Below are positions 59,780 to 64,000 of a stretch of DNA of 64,000 bases, piece by piece. Origin of the DNA: Solidesulfovibrio carbinoliphilus subsp. oakridgensis (GTDB taxonomy: Bacteria; Desulfobacterota; Desulfovibrionia; Desulfovibrionales; Desulfovibrionaceae); NCBI RefSeq assembly GCF_000177215.2, contig NZ_CM001368.1, positions 372,001 to 436,000 on the forward strand. Direction: 5' to 3'. A model generated the notes under the pieces. The model ran no database searches and had not been told where the DNA came from. It saw nothing but the letters and a program-made list of their open reading frames with translations. Each line of letters begins with the position of its first letter. Within the stretch, counting starts at the first letter, position 1. A program made the position numbers and the translations under genes.

Positions 59780-59808
59780 GCCGGGGCGGCGGGACAGGCC
59801 GCCCCGGC
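59780..59808. terminator. Terminator-like hairpin between convergent genes
   Basis: GCCGGGGCGGC, a seven-base loop and GCCGCCCCGGC make a perfect 11-bp stem between the kinase and the convergent unknown gene. Confidence 0.5.
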
Positions 59809-59820
59809 CGCGCCGCCGGT

Positions 59821-60726
59821 TCACCGCTCCGGGTCGCCGAGGGCGGCCAGCATCCCGTCCATATCCGAAAACGTGCCCAGATCCAGGCAGCTGCCCAGGG
59901 TATCCGGGGCCGGTCGGCCGGTCACGGCCAGGATGGCCGCATCGGCGAAATCGAGTTCCCGGCGGATGTCCGGGGCGTGCAGGTAGGGCAGGCGGGCCCC
60001 GGTCAGGAGCAGGGTCTCGAAATTGCTTTTGGCCAGAGTCTCCTCCTGGAGCCGGGCGCGCCGGAGTTGGGCGGAGAGCTGCCCGCGCCGGGCGACGAGC
60101 GCCGGGAGCGGCAGGGCCCCGGCCGGAAGGCCGGCCAGGAAGCGCAGGACGTAGCGGAGGATCTCGGAAGCGTTTGGCGCGCCGCCCGGCAGGCGTTCGG
60201 CCAGGGAGCGGAAAAACGAGGCCGCCCCGGGCGTCCAGTCCGGGCCGGTCTGGCGGGCGGCCACGGCCAGAGACAAGGCCGCGTCCGGGCCGAACCGGGC
60301 GGCGAGCAGGGCCGCCGTTTCCCCGGGCAGGGTCCGGGTCGGGGCCAGGCGGCCGACGAACCGCCGGACATCGTCCGGGGAAAGCGGCACCACAAGCCGG
60401 GAACCGTCCGGCAGGACGGCCACGGCCCGGGTGACGCGCCCGGCCAGTTCTTCGGCCAAAAGCGCCGCTTCGGCTTCGTCCGGACGGGCAGCGGCCAGGG
60501 CCGGTTCCAGGGCCAGGGCGACGGCCTCGCCCGGGAAAAGGAGCAGTTCGATGAGGCTCGCCGCCTGGGGATCGCCCGGGTCGGCGAGCAAGGCGGCCAG
60601 GGCGTCCGGGGGCAGGTCGCCGTGGGTCGAGCGGATGAAGTGGGCCACGGCCTCGTCCTGGGGCAGCCCGGCCGCGAGGATGTCCGCCACGGCCCGAACC
60701 AGGGTGTTGTGGGCAGGGGAGTCCAT
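59821..60726 (-). CDS. Hypothetical Ala/Leu-rich helical protein
   Basis: A 301-residue protein starting at ATG 60726 (MDSPAHNTLVRAVADI). It is rich in Ala, Leu, Arg and Pro with many helices and no cysteine cluster, membrane segment or known motif. The C-terminal part has LGTFSDMDGMLAALGD. Strand and codon use support a real gene. It is divergent from the ATP-grasp gene, so a role with that cluster is possible but cannot be shown. Confidence 0.6.
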   Translation of the reverse strand: MDSPAHNTLVRAVADILAAGLPQDEAVAHFIRSTHGDLPPDALAALLADPGDPQAASLIELLLFPGEAVALALEPALAAARPDEAEAALLAEELAGRVTRAVAVLPDGSRLVVPLSPDDVRRFVGRLAPTRTLPGETAALLAARFGPDAALSLAVAARQTGPDWTPGAASFFRSLAERLPGGAPNASEILRYVLRFLAGLPAGALPLPALVARRGQLSAQLRRARLQEETLAKSNFETLLLTGARLPYLHAPDIRRELDFADAAILAVTGRPAPDTLGSCLDLGTFSDMDGMLAALGDPER

Positions 60727-60923
60727 GGCTCCCTGGTATGCCCGCAACCGCCTCCTGTCCACCGGTCCCGGGCCGGAAGCGCGATTGCCGTTGACAGGGC
60801 TGTGACGCATCGTTTAACAAAAAAGTCAATCAGGCCGGGAAGGTCGGCGGCGCCGCAAGCCTTGTGTGGGTTTTTCGCGCGTCCGGCCAGGCCCCCTGTC
60901 ACCACCGGCAGCGAGGCTCCCCC
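60727..60923 (+). promoter_or_regulatory. Promoter region of ATP-grasp cluster
   Basis: TTGACA at 60791-60796 and TTTAAC at 60813-60818 with 16-base spacing are a plausible sigma-70 promoter for the plus-strand cluster. Confidence 0.45.
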
Positions 60924-62429
60924 ATGTCCCGGAAGATGGACTTCGCCGGCTACGACCGCGGCCCCTTTCACGACGAGATGTTCGGGGCGGACGGCGCACC
61001 CCGGCCCGGCTGCCGCCTGCTCTACGAAAAAATCCTGTCCCTGCCGCCGGGCGAGGTTCTGGCCCGCCAGGCATCGGCCGAGCAGGCCCTCTACGACATG
61101 GGCATCACCTTTACCGTCTACGGCCACGAGGACGGGACGGAAAAGATCTTTCCCTTCGACATCATCCCCCGGGTCATCGAGGCGGCCGAGTGGGAAGGCC
61201 TCGAACGGGGGCTCGTCCAGCGCATCCATGCCCTCAACCTCTTTATCAATGACATCTACGGCCAGGGCCGCATCCTGGCCGACGGGGTGGTGCCCCGGTC
61301 GGTGGTCGAGTCCTCGTCCGGCTACTTTCCGGAGTGCCGGGGCCTTTCGCCGCCGCGCGGGGTCTGGTGCCACATCACGGGCACGGACCTGGTGCGCGAC
61401 GAGGCCGGCCGGTTCCTGGTCCTGGAGGACAACCTGCGCTGCCCGTCCGGGGTCTCCTATGTCCTGGCCAACCGCCGCATCCTCAAGCGCACCTTTCCCG
61501 AGGTCTTCGAGGCCATGGACATCCGGCCGGTGGACGACTACGCGCCGCTTCTGCTCGACATGCTCCATGCCATCGCCCCGGCCGGCGCCGCCCGGCCGAC
61601 GGCCGCCCTCCTGACGCCGGGCGTCTTCAATTCCGCCTATTTCGAGCACACCTTCCTGGCCCAGCAGGCCGGCATCGAGCTGGTCGAAGGCCGGGACCTG
61701 GTCGTGGCCGACGGCTACGTCCACATGCGCACGACCAGGGGCCTTAAGCGCGTGGATGTCCTCTATCGGCGGGTCGGGGAGGATTTCCTCGATCCCCGGG
61801 TCTTTAGGCCGGATTCGCTCCTCGGCGTGCCGGGCCTCATGGAGGTCTACAAGGCCGGCCGGGTGGCCATGGCCAACGCCCCGGGCACGGGCGTGGCCGA
61901 CGACAAGGTGGTCTACGCCTATGTGCCGAAGATGATCCGCTACTACCTCGGCGAAGAACCGGTTCTCGAGAATGTGGAGACGTTCCTGTGCTGGGAGGAC
62001 AAGGCCCGCCGCCATGTGCTCCAAAACCTCGACACCATGGTGGTCAAGGCCGCGGCCGAATCCGGCGGCTACGGCATGCTGGTCGGCCCTGCGGCCACGC
62101 CCGAGGAACGCCGGGCCTTTGCCGCCAAGATCGAGGCCGATCCCCGGAACTACATCGCCCAGCCGACCATCGGCCTCTCGCGCACCCCGGTCATTGTCGG
62201 CGACCGGTTCGAGGGCCGCCACGTGGACCTGCGGCCCTACGTCCTTTACGGCGAGGACATCCGGGTCATCCCCGGGGGACTCACCCGGGTGGCCCTTAAA
62301 AAGGGGTCGCTGGTGGTCAACTCCTCCCAGGGCGGCGGCAGCAAGGACACCTGGGTCCTCGGACCGGGGGCGGCCGCGGCCGCCCCGGCCGCCGACAAGC
62401 GGGGGCAGGAGCAGGGCCGGCGGGGTTGA
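60924..62429 (+). CDS. Circularly permuted ATP-grasp type 2 protein (COG2308)
   Basis: A 501-residue protein of the CP_ATPgrasp_2 family, from ATG 60924. Family stretches include YDEMFGADG-like FHDEMFGADGAPRPGC, HALNLFINDIYGQG, CRGLSPPRGVWCHITGTDLVRD split in two, LEDNLRCPSGVSYVLANR and VVNSSQGGGSKDTWVL. Such enzymes are predicted to ligate amino acids or peptides using ATP. The alpha-E protein and Anbu peptidase genes follow directly, the well-known conserved cluster thought to make and process peptide-like molecules. Confidence 0.92.
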   Translation: MSRKMDFAGYDRGPFHDEMFGADGAPRPGCRLLYEKILSLPPGEVLARQASAEQALYDMGITFTVYGHEDGTEKIFPFDIIPRVIEAAEWEGLERGLVQRIHALNLFINDIYGQGRILADGVVPRSVVESSSGYFPECRGLSPPRGVWCHITGTDLVRDEAGRFLVLEDNLRCPSGVSYVLANRRILKRTFPEVFEAMDIRPVDDYAPLLLDMLHAIAPAGAARPTAALLTPGVFNSAYFEHTFLAQQAGIELVEGRDLVVADGYVHMRTTRGLKRVDVLYRRVGEDFLDPRVFRPDSLLGVPGLMEVYKAGRVAMANAPGTGVADDKVVYAYVPKMIRYYLGEEPVLENVETFLCWEDKARRHVLQNLDTMVVKAAAESGGYGMLVGPAATPEERRAFAAKIEADPRNYIAQPTIGLSRTPVIVGDRFEGRHVDLRPYVLYGEDIRVIPGGLTRVALKKGSLVVNSSQGGGSKDTWVLGPGAAAAAPAADKRGQEQGRRG

Positions 62430-62479
62430 GGCATATGGCCGCGCCGGCGGCCGCAAGCGACCGATTTGCAGGAGGACCC

Positions 62480-63454
62480 ATGCTCAGTCGCGTGGCCGAC
62501 GCCATCTACTGGATGAGCCGCTATCTCGAACGGGCCGAGAATATCGCCCGTTTCCTCGACGTCAACTGGCACCTCACCCTGGACACGCCCGGGCAGATGA
62601 CCGAGCAATGGCTGCCGCTGGTGCGGGCCATGGGCGAGTTCGACCGGTTCACCGAGCGGGGGCTCGGCCACGACCGCACGAGCGTCATCCGCTTCCTGGC
62701 CTTTGACGCGGCCTCGCCCAACTCCATCGTGTCCTGCCTGTCCCACGCCCGGGACAACGCCCGCACCATCCGCGAGATCATCCCCTCCGAGATGTGGGAG
62801 CAGATCAACACGTTTTACCATCTGGTGCGCGAGGCGGCCCGCAACGGCGAGGAGGTCCTTCGAAACCCCTACCGCTTCTGCGACGAGGTCAAGCGCCGCG
62901 ACCTGACCATAAGCGGCATTGCCGGCGACGCCATGTCCCACGACGAGGCCTGGGATTTTTTCCGTCTCGGCCGGCTGCTCGAACGGGCGGACAAGACCTC
63001 GCGCATCCTGGACGTCAAATACTTCATCCTCCTGCCCCATCCGGCGGATGTGGGCACCAACCTCGACTACGTGCAGTGGGCGGCCCTTTTAAAGGCCATA
63101 AGCGCCCTGGAGGCCTACCGCCGCCGCCACGGCCGCATCCAGCCCGACCGCATCGTCGAGTTCCTGCTCCTGGACCACGACTTTCCCCGGTCCGTGTTGT
63201 GCTGCCTGACCAAGGCCAAGGAGTGCCTGCACGCCATCACCGGCACGACCATGGGGTATTTCTCCAATCCGGCGGAAAAGCGCCTGGGGCATCTCTGCGG
63301 CGACCTGGCCTACAGCGGCGTGGACGAGATTTTCGCCCTGGGGCTCCACGAATTCACGGACACGTTGCAGACGCGCATGAACCTGGTGGACGAGGCCGTG
63401 TTCGCCACGTTTTTCTCAACCTTTCCGGCTATTGACGCCGCCAGCCAACAGTGA
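62480..63454 (+). CDS. Alpha-E domain protein (DUF403, COG2307)
   Basis: A 324-residue all-helical protein from ATG 62480, with GGAGG four bases before. It starts with the family hallmark LSRVADAIYWMSRYLERAEN and later has FFRLGRLLERADKTSRILDV, repeating the Leu-Glu-Arg-Ala pattern. Alpha-E proteins always accompany the permuted ATP-grasp and are probably its partner in the same complex. Confidence 0.93.
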   Translation: MLSRVADAIYWMSRYLERAENIARFLDVNWHLTLDTPGQMTEQWLPLVRAMGEFDRFTERGLGHDRTSVIRFLAFDAASPNSIVSCLSHARDNARTIREIIPSEMWEQINTFYHLVREAARNGEEVLRNPYRFCDEVKRRDLTISGIAGDAMSHDEAWDFFRLGRLLERADKTSRILDVKYFILLPHPADVGTNLDYVQWAALLKAISALEAYRRRHGRIQPDRIVEFLLLDHDFPRSVLCCLTKAKECLHAITGTTMGYFSNPAEKRLGHLCGDLAYSGVDEIFALGLHEFTDTLQTRMNLVDEAVFATFFSTFPAIDAASQQ

Positions 63455-63467
63455 GAAACTTGACGCC

Positions 63468-64000
63468 ATGACATTTTGCCTGGGCATCACGGTCGAGGAA
63501 GGACTGGTCGGCATCGCCGACACCCGCATCACCTCCGGCAACGAACTGACCAGCGCCCAGAAGGTGACCACCTACCAGAACGGCAACGGCGCCTTTTTTC
63601 TCATGACCTCGGGCCTGCGTTCGGTGCGCGACAAGACGCTCACCTATTTCGACGAGACCCTGGAGGTCCGCTCCGAGCCCTTTGACAAGCTCTACAAGGC
63701 TGTCAACGCCTTTGCCGCCGAACTGCGGCGTGTGGGAACCGAGGACAAGGCCTTCCTGGCCGACTCCGGGCTGCGCTTCGACCTGTGCGCCCTGATCGGC
63801 GGCCAGTTGACGGGCGACCGCTCCCACAAGCTCTTTCTGGTCTATCCCGAAGGCAACTGGGTGGAGATCACCCCGGGTACGCCGTACCACATCATCGGTG
63901 AGGGCGGGTACGGCAAGCCGGTCCTCGACCGGACGCTCAAGTACTCCGATTCCCTGCGCATGGCCCTCAAAGTCGGCTGCCTGGCCTTCGATTCCACCCG
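63468..64000 (+). CDS. Anbu-type proteasome-like peptidase (partial)
   Basis: The frame begins at ATG 63468, 14 bases after the alpha-E stop, and stays open to the window end (about 177 residues). It starts MTFCLGITVEEGLVGIADTR, so removal of Met would expose a Thr nucleophile, followed by the Asp17-like ADTRIT typical of the proteasome/HslV fold. GEGGYGKPVLDR is a family-like loop. Anbu (COG3484) is an ancestral proteasome beta-subunit homologue found with ATP-grasp and alpha-E genes. The C-terminus is cut off by the window. Confidence 0.88.
   Translation, partial: MTFCLGITVEEGLVGIADTRITSGNELTSAQKVTTYQNGNGAFFLMTSGLRSVRDKTLTYFDETLEVRSEPFDKLYKAVNAFAAELRRVGTEDKAFLADSGLRFDLCALIGGQLTGDRSHKLFLVYPEGNWVEITPGTPYHIIGEGGYGKPVLDRTLKYSDSLRMALKVGCLAFDST

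Noticed and set aside
60003-62456. An 817-residue minus-strand frame over the ATP-grasp gene
   Set aside because: The plus-strand gene matches CP_ATPgrasp_2 throughout; the antisense frame has no recognisable domain and merges with unrelated sequence.

Overview
The window looks like chromosome of a GC-rich sulfate-reducing deltaproteobacterium of the Desulfovibrio group (Desulfovibrionaceae). The evidence is a complete hmcABCDEF-type transmembrane redox complex with a 16-heme cytochrome, a Desulfovibrio-type outer-membrane porin, an iron-type alcohol dehydrogenase, an aldehyde:ferredoxin-oxidoreductase-like enzyme and a TunR-type tungstate regulator. No rRNA, tRNA or CRISPR array was seen.

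Positions 1 to about 23114 are most of a Mu-like transposable prophage, running leftward and continuing past position 1. Read in phage order from its end near 23114: three transposase-binding-site-like repeats; an AT-rich unknown gene; a CI/S24 repressor (plus strand); an early promoter/operator region; then on the minus strand a small regulator, a Ner-like protein, MuA transposase, MuB ATPase, a winged-helix protein, Gam, a possible GemA-like protein and small DNA-binding proteins. Next come a two-gene AT-rich island that reads as a PARIS-like (AriA ATPase + AriB DUF4435/TOPRIM) defence system, a lytic transglycosylase with small membrane proteins, both terminase subunits, the portal, an F-like head protein with a C-terminal PBECR-type nuclease domain, protease/nested scaffold, decoration protein, capsid, head-tail proteins and a partial tail protein.

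23.2-25.3 kb holds a divergent NmrA-family reductase/AraC regulator pair. 25.4-33.5 kb is an aldehyde/alcohol oxidation locus: a YdhW-position hypothetical, an AOR-family W/Mo enzyme, a four-cluster ferredoxin, a MOSC protein, an AcoR-like sigma-54 activator and an Fe-alcohol dehydrogenase preceded by a good sigma-54 promoter and an upstream dyad. This suggests alcohol to aldehyde to acid oxidation under sigma-54 control. A porin follows, with a GntR-type palindrome upstream. 35.6-42.8 kb carries cell-surface glycan genes: an SGNH-like protein, a polytopic glycosyltransferase-like protein, a GT4 glycosyltransferase with an unrecognised N-terminal half, and an acyltransferase-3/SGNH protein.

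43.4-59.8 kb is regulatory and respiratory: a hybrid kinase, a receiver protein, a c-heme-motif sensor kinase, TunR, hmcABCDEF, a double-UspA protein, an Rrf1-like receiver and a REC-PAS-PAS-kinase. From 59.8 kb come an unknown protein and the start of an ATP-grasp / alpha-E / Anbu (proteasome-like) cluster cut by the window end.
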